Shown here: piece by piece, positions 23,708-32,596 of the stretch | Numbering within the stretch: position 1 is the first letter of the stretch | How the letters are laid out: each line of letters opens with the position of its first letter | From: Hyalangium ruber | Lineage (GTDB): Bacteria > Myxococcota > Myxococcia > Myxococcales > Myxococcaceae | Direction of reading: 5' to 3' | DNA length: 64,000 nt | Assembly: GCF_034259325.1 (NCBI RefSeq) | Contig: NZ_JAXIVS010000001.1 | Location: forward strand, 992,001 to 1,056,000 | Position numbers and translations under genes: made by a program | The notes under the pieces: generated by a model | Database searches by the model: none | Told to the model about the DNA's origin: nothing | What the model saw: only the letters and a program-made list of their open reading frames with translations

Positions 23708-25165
23708 TCAGGGCTGCTCGCGCAGGATGACCAGGCCGCGAGACGTCTCCGCGACATAGAGGTACCCGTCCCCCGGGGCCTCCACGTCACTGGCGCCCTC
23801 GAAGAACGAGTTGCCGCGGCGGCCGTCCGACTCCCGCCACGTGTTGTAGTAGCCCAGCGGCTCGAGCGTGTCGGCCTCGGTCACGTTGAGGACGCGCAGG
23901 CCATCCTGGTAGTGCGCCACGTAGAGCTTCGTGCCCACCAGCGCCATGCTGCTCGGGGCGACCTCCGAGCGCAGCTTGAACTCCCCACCCTTGGTGATGA
24001 GCTCCGGCGAGCTCACGTTCAGCACCTTGAGGTGGGCGCCCCACCCCTCTCCCGCCTCGAAGGCGAGCGTGCGGAAGCCGAAGGTCCCCACCAGGGCCGT
24101 GCGCGTATCAGCCCCCGTGTACGCGTAGCGGCCCAGCAGCTTCGGCTGCCGGGGGTCAGCCACGTTGGACACCGCCAGCCCGTAGAAGCCATGGCTCACG
24201 TACAGCCGGCCACCGCTCACCGCCACGTCCCACGGCAGGTCCCCCAGCGACGGATCCGTCTCCTCGACGAAGTAGCGCTTGGCCACCACCGGCTCGCGCG
24301 GCTTGGTGAGGTCGAGGATCAGCACCTCGGCGTTGGGCGAGGGAGAGGCGGCGTAGAGGAAGTCTCCATCGATCGCCAGCGCGCGCACGTCCACGCCCGG
24401 CGTCGGATATCCCTTGGGAGAGACCGGATCCTTCGGATTCGTCAGATCGAACACCAGCACCCCGCGCTTGGAGCTGGCGACATACAGCGTCTGGTTCTTC
24501 ACCCAGACCTGGTGCCAGGCGTCGTTGTCGGTGGGGTTGAGCTCGAGCGCCTTCGCCAGGGTGGGCGCCTGGGGGTTCGAGATGTCGAAGATGTAGAGCC
24601 CCGCTTCCCGCGCCGCGACGTAGGCGTACCCACCCGCCAAGAAGATGTCCCGGGCGCTGCCGTTGGGCAGGGCGAGCTCCGAGACGAGCTCGACGCCGGA
24701 GGCCTCGGCCTCCCCTTCCCGGCGCAGCACGCGCTTGGCCTCGAAGGTGCCCTCCAGGTCCTTCTTGCCGCTGGTGCAGCGACGGAAGGTGCCCTGTACC
24801 TGCGTCGGCGCCGACGCGCGGCAGCCAGCAAAGAGGTAGCGCACGGTCCGGGGGACCTGCTCGACCGTCTGCACCTCACTGGTCAGCAGGAAGACGTCCG
24901 ACTCGACGCGCTTGTCGCTCATGGGCAGGCCGGCGATCTGCGGCTCCCCCGAGAAGCGGATGACTGCCGGGGCCGTGTCGCCCTCCGCGAAGGTGAGGTT
25001 CATGTTCCAGATGCCGTCGGCCTGGAGGGAGCCCAGGGTGGACGTGTCGCACTGGGTCAGGTCCAGATCCTCGTAATCACATTCGGCGGCGGGGGGCTCT
25101 TCGGTCTTCCCGCACCCCGTCACGAGCAGCAGGACTCCGGTGAACAATGCAAGGAGGCGAGTCAT
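23708..25165 (-). CDS. LVIVD-repeat beta-propeller lipoprotein
   Basis: The 485-residue product starts at ATG 25165; the lipoprotein signal TGVLLLVTGC (Cys18) fixes it. Residues 25-160 form an N-terminal domain with Cys pairs. From about residue 165 six LVIVD-type blades follow, each ending in a strand then N-P/D-P: LYIFDISNPQAPTLAKALE, VLVFDLTNPKDPVSPKGY, VLILDLTKPREPVVAKRY, LAVSNVADPRQPKLLGRY, LKVLNVSSPELITKGG and LRVLNVTEADTLEPLGYY. LVIVD proteins are extracellular propellers of unknown function, common in myxobacterial envelopes. It is divergent from the metallopeptidase fusion, 185 bp away. Confidence 0.9.
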   Translation of the reverse strand: MTRLLALFTGVLLLVTGCGKTEEPPAAECDYEDLDLTQCDTSTLGSLQADGIWNMNLTFAEGDTAPAVIRFSGEPQIAGLPMSDKRVESDVFLLTSEVQTVEQVPRTVRYLFAGCRASAPTQVQGTFRRCTSGKKDLEGTFEAKRVLRREGEAEASGVELVSELALPNGSARDIFLAGGYAYVAAREAGLYIFDISNPQAPTLAKALELNPTDNDAWHQVWVKNQTLYVASSKRGVLVFDLTNPKDPVSPKGYPTPGVDVRALAIDGDFLYAASPSPNAEVLILDLTKPREPVVAKRYFVEETDPSLGDLPWDVAVSGGRLYVSHGFYGLAVSNVADPRQPKLLGRYAYTGADTRTALVGTFGFRTLAFEAGEGWGAHLKVLNVSSPELITKGGEFKLRSEVAPSSMALVGTKLYVAHYQDGLRVLNVTEADTLEPLGYYNTWRESDGRRGNSFFEGASDVEAPGDGYLYVAETSRGLVILREQP

Positions 25166-25350
25166 GGCCTCTGCATATCGGGCACCAAGGCAGGACGAAA
25201 GCCCTACCGAAGGGGTGGCCGCAAGGGGGCTGGTCCGTACAGAGATGAGCAAAAGTCCACGTAACACTTGTGCCCGCCCCTCCCGAGAGCGAGCCTCCAT
25301 CACTACGTACGCTCCGTCGCCCGTCCCCCGAGACCCCCCGAGGTCGTACC

Positions 25351-28300
25351 GTGAATCGTCGCCCCGCCATCGCCGCCGCACTCCTGCTGCTGTTGCCAGG
25401 GGCCGCGTTGGCACAGGTGTTCGTCATTCCTCGCCGCGCCGAGAAGAGCGCCGTCAACACCTTCGATTTCGAGTGGCGCCACGTGGACATCCTCGTGGGC
25501 CCCGCCGCCCAGGGCGAAGCCAAGCCTCGGGACGGGACCGACCTGATGCCGCCCGGTGTTCCCGGAGGCCCGATCCCCTCGGCGCCCACCACGCCCCCGA
25601 ACATCGGCGGCCCGCAGACTCCAGGCTCCGAGCCGCCCCAGGAGACGAAGGAGCTCACCTCCGAGCCTCCCGGCAACGGGGTGGAGGCAACGGAGGTGGC
25701 CATCGCGGACGGCGGCATGGGCTCGCCGGATGGAGGCGTGGTGGCCTCGGACATGCCCCCGGTGCCCCTGCCCCCCTTGGTGGCGGCCCTGGGCGCTGAC
25801 GGCGGCACGGGCTCAGCGGACGCGGGGCCGAAGTACGCCACCTCGCTGGGCGCGGCCACCGGCGGCGTGCGCTTCTACTTCTACGAGCGCGAGCGCCTGG
25901 TGGCCGAGCGCGCCGCTCCCGTCATCGAGGACGCGTACCGCTACCTGGTGGATCAGTTCCACTACGTGCCCACGCAGACGTTCCCTTACATCCTCTACAA
26001 CAGCTACCAGGAGTTCCTGCAGACCAACGTCTTCTTCGTGCAGGAGGGCACGCTGGGTGTCACCAGCACCGAGGACCTGAAGCTCTCGCTGCCGTACCTG
26101 GGAGACCACAAGCTCTTCGAGGAGATCAGCACCCACGAGCTGGCCCACCAGTTCACCATCCAGAAGGTCCGCACCCTGGCGGAGAACAAGAAGTCGTTCG
26201 GGGATCCGCTGGGCAGCATCCCGCTGTGGTTCATCGAGGGCCTGGCCGAGTTCTACGCCAAGCGCGGGTTGGACCCGGAGGCGGAGATGCTGGTGCGGGA
26301 CCTGATGGTGAACCCGGACCTGATGCGCGGCTATGCCTACCTGGACTTCTTCTCCCCCGGGCCCTACGGCTACCTGTGGATCTACAAGATGGGCCAGGCG
26401 CGCGTGGCCTTCATGGAGGAGGCGTACGGCGCGGGCTTCACCCAGCGGGTGCTGGAGGAGTCCACCCGGCTGGTGGGCGGCAGCAAGGACGCGCCGTCGC
26501 TGAAGTTCGAGGAGCTGCTGGAGCGCCTCACCGGGGAGGAGCCGAAGAAGATCTCCGCCCGCTTCGAGAACTGGATCAAGCGGCGCGCCTTCAAGGACTA
26601 CCTGGCCGCGGAGCAGTCCGGGCCGGTGATGGAGCTGCTGGAGGAGCGCACCGGCATCACCACCGCGATGAACAGCTCGCCGGACGGGAAGGTCATCCTC
26701 TACCGCACCATCATGCCGGACACGGGCGAGAGCCGACTGTATCTGGTGGATCCGGAGGTGCCCGACAGCGCGCTGAAGGTCGCCAACGACGGGGAGCCGG
26801 GCACCGAATCGCTGCATCCGATCTTCGGGCGCAACTTCGCGCTGGCCAAGGACAAGCTGGCGTACGTGGCCGAGTCGAACGCACGAGACGTCATCTACGT
26901 GCAGGGCTACACACGCACCGCCGAGCAACGCGAGGAGCAGGGGCTGGTGCGCCGCAACGCCGTGCGTACCGGCCACCAGAAGCGGACGGTCTTCGCGGTG
27001 GACCTGGATCTGGGAGACCGCACCGCGTACCGGGTGGGCCAACACGCACTGCTGGGAGTGCCCGCGGTGGCCTTCTCCCCGGATGGGCAGTGGCTGGCCT
27101 TCATCGGCATCAACGACGCGGGCATCCGCGACGTGTACGCGCTGGCGCTGAAGGACGGTGAGGACGCCAAGCCGGTCAAGCTCACCGACGACATCTTCGC
27201 CGAGCGGCAGCTCACCTGGGGCCCCAGCGGCATCGTCTTCACCTCGGATGCGACCTCCCACCGCCACTTCAACCTCTTCCGCGTGAAGCCTGAAGCGCCT
27301 GGCGTCGTGGAGCGCCTCACCACGGGCGAGCGCGACGAGGCGGACCCGCTGGCCCTGGAGGATGGCCGCATCTTCTTCGTGGCCTACAACCAGAGCAGCT
27401 CGGAGCTGCACGAGCTGATGGCGGACGGCTCCGTTACGCGACGCACGGACGTCACCACGGGCGTCTTCGAGCCGGGTCCCGGGCCCGAGGGAGGGCTGTG
27501 GATGCTGCTCCACCAGTCCGGCGAGCGGCGGCCCGCGATGCTGCGCCCGCCGAAGATGCTGAGCCTGGCCACGGAGGCCTCTCCCCCGGCCGCGCCTCCC
27601 TCGCCGTTGGCGCTGCGACCGCTGACCGACTCCGAGGACTACCGGCCCTTTGCCCGACAGAACATCGAGGTGGGTCCCATCTTCGGCCTGGCCGGCGCGG
27701 GCAGCGGAGGCTTCTTCGGCCAGGTCTTCGCCATGGCGAGCGACAAGATGCGCGACCATGCCATGGTGCTCAACCTGGCGGTCTACGGCTCGTTCGAGCT
27801 GAGTGACGGCGTGCTGCTCTACGTCAACCAGGAGCATCGCTCGACATGGGGCACGGGCCTCTTCCAGTCGCTGCGCTTCCGGATCGACGACTCATTCCTG
27901 AGCGAGGGGGTCACCTTCTTCTCCGGTGAGCGCTACTTCGGCGCGGTGGGCAGCCTGCGCTACCCGTTCAACAGCTTCGTCTACCTGCAGGGAGACCTGA
28001 CGCTCGGCGGCGCCTCGTACTTCCTCGGCTCGGACACGGCCTTCCGCCTGAACAACCCCTCGTTCAACAACGCGGGCAGGGACCTGTATACGCCCTGGAT
28101 CGACGCCAACGACGACGTGCGCTTCCAGGCGGAGCTCACCGGGCAGCTGGGCTACAACGACATCCGCTACCACTACGCCACCGGCCCGCTCTCCGGCAGC
28201 TCGGCGCTGCTGGAGGCCACCGTGGGCACCCAGCCCTTCAACGACGAGGCCTACACCAACCTGCGGCTGGACCTCGAGCGCTACTTCCCCATCTACGGAC

Positions 28301-28809
28301 GCGCCAACATCTTCGTTCGCGCCGCGGGCGGCACCGCGTTCGGCGGCCGGTACGCGCGCTCCTACTTCCTGTCCAGCTTCGACACGCTGCGCGGGGTGAA
28401 CTTCGGCGACGAGGACTGGCTGCTCGGCCGCAACTTCGTCTACTCGACGATCGAGCTGCAGGTGCCGCTCAATGACCTCATCCGCGTGGCCTTCCTCAGC
28501 GACCTGGAGGCCATCGCCGGCGTGGACGCGGGCGGCGTGGGCAACACGGCCGATCGCCTGTGGGCCCGCAGGACCCTGGACCTGGTAGCGGGCTTCAACA
28601 TCGCGCTCGGACCGTTGCTCATGCGGCTGCACTTCGCCCGACCGATGGACATCGGCAACCGGAACGGCAAACCGGATGACGGCTGGGTGACCAACTTCTC
28701 GATCGGGCTGGCGGGGCTCAATGGCTTCTTCGACCATCGCGGCGACCGGCCCGTACGGCCGCCGAGCCTCGGCTCCGGCTTCACAAGTGGGACGCGACCG
28801 GGGCTTTAA
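25351..28809 (+). CDS. Secreted gluzincin metallopeptidase fused to a propeller and an outer-membrane barrel
   Basis: This 1152-residue protein starts at GTG 25351 behind GAGG and encodes a signal peptide (RPAIAAALLLLLPGAALA). Residues 25-165 are a Pro/Gly-rich variable region. Residues 170-340 are a peptidase-MA-type domain with HELAH (His262, Glu263, His266) and a likely third ligand, Glu296 in WFIEGLAEF. Residues about 400-740 are TolB/PD40-like propeller strands (TAMNSSPDGKVILYRTIMPD, AFSPDGQWLAFIGIND, LTWGPSGIVFTSD). The last 370 residues form a barrel like the bacterial surface antigen/Omp85 barrel (YFGAVGSLRYPFNSFVYLQGDL, LRGVNFGDEDWLLGRNFVYSTIELQVPL). All three parts are in one frame. 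It probably displays a protease at the outer membrane. Confidence 0.9.
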   Translation: MNRRPAIAAALLLLLPGAALAQVFVIPRRAEKSAVNTFDFEWRHVDILVGPAAQGEAKPRDGTDLMPPGVPGGPIPSAPTTPPNIGGPQTPGSEPPQETKELTSEPPGNGVEATEVAIADGGMGSPDGGVVASDMPPVPLPPLVAALGADGGTGSADAGPKYATSLGAATGGVRFYFYERERLVAERAAPVIEDAYRYLVDQFHYVPTQTFPYILYNSYQEFLQTNVFFVQEGTLGVTSTEDLKLSLPYLGDHKLFEEISTHELAHQFTIQKVRTLAENKKSFGDPLGSIPLWFIEGLAEFYAKRGLDPEAEMLVRDLMVNPDLMRGYAYLDFFSPGPYGYLWIYKMGQARVAFMEEAYGAGFTQRVLEESTRLVGGSKDAPSLKFEELLERLTGEEPKKISARFENWIKRRAFKDYLAAEQSGPVMELLEERTGITTAMNSSPDGKVILYRTIMPDTGESRLYLVDPEVPDSALKVANDGEPGTESLHPIFGRNFALAKDKLAYVAESNARDVIYVQGYTRTAEQREEQGLVRRNAVRTGHQKRTVFAVDLDLGDRTAYRVGQHALLGVPAVAFSPDGQWLAFIGINDAGIRDVYALALKDGEDAKPVKLTDDIFAERQLTWGPSGIVFTSDATSHRHFNLFRVKPEAPGVVERLTTGERDEADPLALEDGRIFFVAYNQSSSELHELMADGSVTRRTDVTTGVFEPGPGPEGGLWMLLHQSGERRPAMLRPPKMLSLATEASPPAAPPSPLALRPLTDSEDYRPFARQNIEVGPIFGLAGAGSGGFFGQVFAMASDKMRDHAMVLNLAVYGSFELSDGVLLYVNQEHRSTWGTGLFQSLRFRIDDSFLSEGVTFFSGERYFGAVGSLRYPFNSFVYLQGDLTLGGASYFLGSDTAFRLNNPSFNNAGRDLYTPWIDANDDVRFQAELTGQLGYNDIRYHYATGPLSGSSALLEATVGTQPFNDEAYTNLRLDLERYFPIYGRANIFVRAAGGTAFGGRYARSYFLSSFDTLRGVNFGDEDWLLGRNFVYSTIELQVPLNDLIRVAFLSDLEAIAGVDAGGVGNTADRLWARRTLDLVAGFNIALGPLLMRLHFARPMDIGNRNGKPDDGWVTNFSIGLAGLNGFFDHRGDRPVRPPSLGSGFTSGTRPGL

Positions 28810-28825
28810 CCACGCGGGAGCCGGC

Positions 28826-29299
28826 TCAGGACTGGGCGGCCACGAGCGCGGCGTTCGCGCGGGCCAGTGGCCCCCCGTCGTTCTTCGGGATGCGCTCGAA
28901 GTCCCCGCGCAGCGCCTTGAGGGCGAACTTCTCCAGGTCGATCTCCCGCCGTGAGCGCACGCCGCCCAGCACGCGCACCAGGCGGGACAGCGGCCCGAAG
29001 CCGAGCAGGCCATGCTGCAGCAGCAGCCCCGCGGCCACCCCTCCGAGCACTCGCCACCCTTTGCCGTCCCGGCGCGCCAGGGCCAGTCCGCCCACCGCCA
29101 CCAGCGAGCCCACCACCGTCACCGCCCGGTTGATGTCCCACTCCCGCTCAAGCTTCACGAGGTAGCGGCTGATCTCCGCCCGGTCCTGCTGGGCCATATG
29201 GCGCACGCACCGCTCCACTCGCTCATCGATCCGCTTGTTCACTTCAGCCGGAACGTGCGAGCGCATCGCATCCGTCGACGTCTGGTTCCAGGACTCCAT
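28826..29299 (-). CDS. DUF2892-type small membrane protein
   Basis: The 157-residue product starts at ATG 29299 with GAGGAGC upstream. Residues 50-105 carry the DUF2892 pattern: N-x-x-R-x-V-T-V-V-G-S-L-V-A-V-G-G-L-A-L, then WRVLGGVAAGLLLQHGLLGFGPLSRLVRVLG. This gives two membrane hairpin helices. The N-terminal 45 residues are charged and helical, and the C-terminus is soluble (EIDLEKFALKALRGDFERIP). The family is of unknown function and occurs in inner membranes. The gene is convergent with the metallopeptidase fusion, with 16 nt between stops. Confidence 0.85.
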   Translation of the reverse strand: MESWNQTSTDAMRSHVPAEVNKRIDERVERCVRHMAQQDRAEISRYLVKLEREWDINRAVTVVGSLVAVGGLALARRDGKGWRVLGGVAAGLLLQHGLLGFGPLSRLVRVLGGVRSRREIDLEKFALKALRGDFERIPKNDGGPLARANAALVAAQS

Positions 29300-29595
29300 C
29301 CGCGCTCCTCGCTGTCTCAGGTGCCTCCCAAAGGTAGGAGCGCCACCAGGACAGCGCCTCACCCCCCCGCTCCCTCCCCCGCTGCCTCGGCCCCCTCATC
29401 GGGGGGCAGGCAGGCAAGCGGTGGGGAAAACCGTTTCGCAGGTCATGTCGTCCTCTTCCCCTGATACGGCCACCTCGCGGCACGTCCGGGAAGCGCCGCG
29501 CACGTGCCTGACCGACACCTTTGCCTCTCTTAGGCTCGGATAGAGGAGCGGACCTCTTGTACGGCAGGGCATACGCCTTGCTGAACGGTTGCTCG

Positions 29596-31380
29596 ATGAA
29601 ACTCTCGCGACTGTTCCTGTCCGCTTGCCTGCCCCTCCTGTTTGCTTGCCAGGTCGGGGGCACGGGCGATGGCCCTCCTCTGACTGGTGATACGCCTCTG
29701 GTGGAAAACGAGGGGCCACCGGCTCCTCCCGAGGCGCCCAAGCCCCCCGCGGGCCCACCGCCCGTGGTCGATCCGCCCCCGGTGCCAGAAACGCCGCCTC
29801 CTCCTCCACCGCCGCCGCCTCCTCCTCCACCGCCGCCCGTTCCGGAGCTCGAGCAGCCCTTCAAGCTGCCCCCGGTACAGGCGTCGGTGCAGGAATACGA
29901 GCTCCTCATTCCCCCCGAGGCGATGCGGAAGTTCGAGCAGGACGTGTGGACCGAGGAACAGGACGCCGTCTTCAAGGCCGGAGGCACCAGCTACAACGTG
30001 AAAGTGCGCCTGCGCGGGGCCTCGGCGCGTTACTTCCCCAAGCGGAGCTGGAACGTGAGCTTCCCCAAGGGGACCAAGTTCGAGGGGCGTACCTCCCTCA
30101 ACCTCGTGGCGGAGTACGCCGACGCCTCGCTGCTGGCCGAAAAGCTCGCCTATGACGTGCTGGCCGCCATGCGCGTGCCCGCCCCACGCGCGAAGTTCGT
30201 CCGCATCCGGCTCAACGGCGTGTACCAGGGGCCGTTCCTCGACATCGAGCAGGTGAACAAGTCCTTCCTCGATGCGCACGACTTCGATGACGACGACGCA
30301 AGCATCTATCGCTGCGGTTGGAAGGACTCCGAGTTCAAGACGTGGAAGGTGCCCTACCAGGGCGACTGGGTGAAGAAGACGAACGAGAAGGAGCCGGACA
30401 CCGAGCTCCACAAGGTCCTGGACATCATCAACCACACCCCCGAGCCCGAGTTCGCCGCCACCCTGGGGGAGCACCTGGAGGTGGAGTGGCTGCTGCGCTC
30501 GATGGTGATGGACGCGCTGATGGCCAACAACTACGTGGAGGACTCGGAGAGCTACTTCATCCACGACCGGGTGACGGGGCGCTGGGCCTACGTGCCGTGG
30601 GACCTCAACAACGTGGATGCGCGCTGGTGGCACACCATTCCGCTGCAAGGCGCGGAGCCGCTCGTCGACCACCCGCTCTTCCCCTTCACCATCACCGATG
30701 GGTGGACGCAGACGATGTACAACCGGCGCAAGAACGAGTACCCGGGCTACCTGCCGGTGTTCTCCAACCTGGGCACTCGCGTGGTGATGAACCCGGAGCT
30801 GCGCGAGCGACTGGAGGCCCGTCTCCACAAGGCGCTGGACGAGCTCTTCAGGCCGGAGGTGATGCACCCGCACATCGACGCGCTCCACGCGCTGGTGGAT
30901 CCGCACATGAAGGGCGATCCGTTCATGAGCTACGAGAAGTTCCGGGCCGGCCGGACCTTCATGCGTGACTTCGTCACCCAGCGCCGCCAGTTCGTCCTCG
31001 CGGAGCTGAAGCGCTATGAGGCGCGCAAGCCGGGGCTCGTCATCGAGGAGTTCGACCCGCGCGCGGGCTTCATCGTCCTGGGCAACCGAGGCAATCAGCC
31101 CGTGTCCCTGGGCGGTAAGACGCTGACCACCAACCTGCGCGTGAGCCTGGCCTCACTGGTGGCGCAGCCCACGGGCGCCGTGCTCCCGAACGTGACGCTC
31201 GCGCCGAAACAGACCCTGCGCCTGATGGCGGCGGAGCTGGGCCTGAGGTTCCCGGAGAAGGGCGAGATTGGTGTGTTCGACGGGGTGGGCGTGGTGGGCG
31301 TCTTCGACCTGCTCTTCTACGGCCCCCTGCCGGCAGGACAGCGCTACGTTCGTGGCGAGCGGGAGTGGGAGGCCCGCTGA
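29596..31380 (+). CDS. CotH-kinase family lipoprotein with lamin-tail-like C-terminus
   Basis: The 594-residue product starts at ATG 29596; the lipobox LLFAC (Cys18) supports this choice, though the ribosome binding site is weak. Residues 25-95 are Pro-rich, including a run of Pro from 'ETPPPPPPPP' onward. Residues 105-480 match the CotH kinase fold: RLRGASARYFPKRSWNVSF, LNLVAEYADASLLAEKLAYDVL, VYQGPFLDIEQVNKSFL, NNYVEDSESYFIHD and YVPWDLNNVDARW with the catalytic/metal-binding Asp. CotH proteins phosphorylate secreted proteins (spore-coat protein in Bacillus). Residues 500-594 read like an LTD-type beta domain (VIEEFDPRAGFIVLGNRGNQPVSLGGKTL). Both parts fit an exported surface enzyme. The substrate is unknown. 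Confidence 0.9.
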   Translation: MKLSRLFLSACLPLLFACQVGGTGDGPPLTGDTPLVENEGPPAPPEAPKPPAGPPPVVDPPPVPETPPPPPPPPPPPPPPPVPELEQPFKLPPVQASVQEYELLIPPEAMRKFEQDVWTEEQDAVFKAGGTSYNVKVRLRGASARYFPKRSWNVSFPKGTKFEGRTSLNLVAEYADASLLAEKLAYDVLAAMRVPAPRAKFVRIRLNGVYQGPFLDIEQVNKSFLDAHDFDDDDASIYRCGWKDSEFKTWKVPYQGDWVKKTNEKEPDTELHKVLDIINHTPEPEFAATLGEHLEVEWLLRSMVMDALMANNYVEDSESYFIHDRVTGRWAYVPWDLNNVDARWWHTIPLQGAEPLVDHPLFPFTITDGWTQTMYNRRKNEYPGYLPVFSNLGTRVVMNPELRERLEARLHKALDELFRPEVMHPHIDALHALVDPHMKGDPFMSYEKFRAGRTFMRDFVTQRRQFVLAELKRYEARKPGLVIEEFDPRAGFIVLGNRGNQPVSLGGKTLTTNLRVSLASLVAQPTGAVLPNVTLAPKQTLRLMAAELGLRFPEKGEIGVFDGVGVVGVFDLLFYGPLPAGQRYVRGEREWEAR

Positions 31381-31397
31381 CACCCTGGAGAACACGC

Positions 31398-31835
31398 ATG
31401 CCCCCCAAGACGAAGCGCGCGCCCGCCAAGCCGACCCAGGGCTCGCAGACAGAGCCCGACGTCCCCACGTTCCTGCGCGCGCTGGATCATCCGATGAAGA
31501 AGGAGATCGAGGCGGTCCGGAAGATCATCCTCGGCATCAGTCCCGAGATCAGCGAAGGGATCAAATGGAACGCGCCGAGCTTCCGGACAACAGACCACTT
31601 CGCGACGTTCAACCTGCGCCCCCAGGACCGCGTCCGGCTCATCCTCCACACGGGCGCCAAGGTGAAGGACACCGCGAAGAAGGGGCTGAAGATCGAGGAT
31701 CCCGAGGGCCTGCTCGAGTGGCTCGCCAAGGATCGCTGTCTCGTGACCTTGGGGGACAGCAAGGACGTCAAGGCCAAGCGAGCGGCCTTGGAGGCCATCG
31801 TGCGCCAGTGGATCGGCGTCATGACAGAACCATGA
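31398..31835 (+). CDS. DUF1801 domain protein
   Basis: This 145-residue protein starts at ATG 31398 with GGAG upstream. After a basic, Pro-rich N-terminus the DUF1801 pattern runs from about residue 30 to 135: LDHPMKKEIEAVRKIILGI, SEGIKWNAPSFRTTDHFATFNL, VRLILHTGAKVKD. The family (also called YdhG-like) has a SufE/frataxin-like fold and no assigned reaction. It lies 17 nt after the CotH gene on the same strand. Confidence 0.85.
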   Translation: MPPKTKRAPAKPTQGSQTEPDVPTFLRALDHPMKKEIEAVRKIILGISPEISEGIKWNAPSFRTTDHFATFNLRPQDRVRLILHTGAKVKDTAKKGLKIEDPEGLLEWLAKDRCLVTLGDSKDVKAKRAALEAIVRQWIGVMTEP

Positions 31836-31920
31836 CAAAGAGATGAAGGCCTCATGGCCATTCCCACTCGGCTCACGCTGTAGGTTGGTCACCATCGCTC
31901 CCAGCCCAGGTGAACCTCCC

Positions 31921-32334
31921 ATGCGTGTCCTCACCTCCACCCTCCTCGTGGCCGCGGTTACGGAACTGTCCAAGGGCACCAAGCTGGTCCGGGCGAAGGA
32001 TGTCATCGCCTGGTGTGACCGGAACCGGGTGGACTACCAGGGAGCAGGACCCAAGCATCAGGCGCTCTGGGACGCGGACCTCGAGGAGGCACGCGGACAG
32101 CGCCGGCTGCTGAAGTTCAAGAGCGGGGAGTGCAAGCAGTCTCGGGTGGGCTGGGCGCTCATCGCTCACGGCGCCAAAGCACGCGAAGCCGCGGCGCGCC
32201 TGAACTGGCGCGAGCAGCTCTGGGAGGGAGAGAAATGGGACTGGCTCGGGGGCTGCGCGCCTGTCCCAGAGCGCCGCCCTGGGACGAATACAGACTCCCT
32301 CTTCGAGGTCACCAGAGCCTTGCGTACCGGCTGA
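31921..32334 (+). CDS. Hypothetical protein
   Basis: The product has 137 residues and starts at ATG 31921 behind AGGTGA. It is soluble and basic (KGTKLVRAKDVIAWCDRNRVDY, GPKHQALWDADLEEARGQRRLLKFKSGECKQSRVGWALI). The last 30 residues are polar. The layout (a helical N-terminus, then a strand-turn with a GWALI..G pattern) could be a small winged-helix or a single-domain enzyme, but no family is recognised. It lies 85 nt after the DUF1801 gene. Confidence 0.6.
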   Translation: MRVLTSTLLVAAVTELSKGTKLVRAKDVIAWCDRNRVDYQGAGPKHQALWDADLEEARGQRRLLKFKSGECKQSRVGWALIAHGAKAREAAARLNWREQLWEGEKWDWLGGCAPVPERRPGTNTDSLFEVTRALRTG

Positions 32335-32596
32335 CTGGAGCCGGCGTCCAATCCCTCTCAAAGACAATGTCCGCCGGCGCCCTGGGGCTCGCAAAGTGAA
32401 GTGAGCCTCATCCCCTCCCGGATGGGTCTTGTGAGTTGAGAAAACATAGACATTCGATGGGATGGAGAAGAGGCGATTTCCCTCGGCCCGCGAGTGCTAC
32501 GAATTGTCAGACCGATGCATCAGGGTGCTGTCTCGCCGCGACGAAAAGCTCAGCGGCGGACGGAGCACGCAGCTCCGACACTCTTGGAGATCAGCA

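Noticed and set aside
25813-27837. A minus-strand frame of about 674 codons opposite the metallopeptidase fusion
   Set aside because: The plus-strand protein has HELAH and a full domain set; the minus frame is low-complexity.
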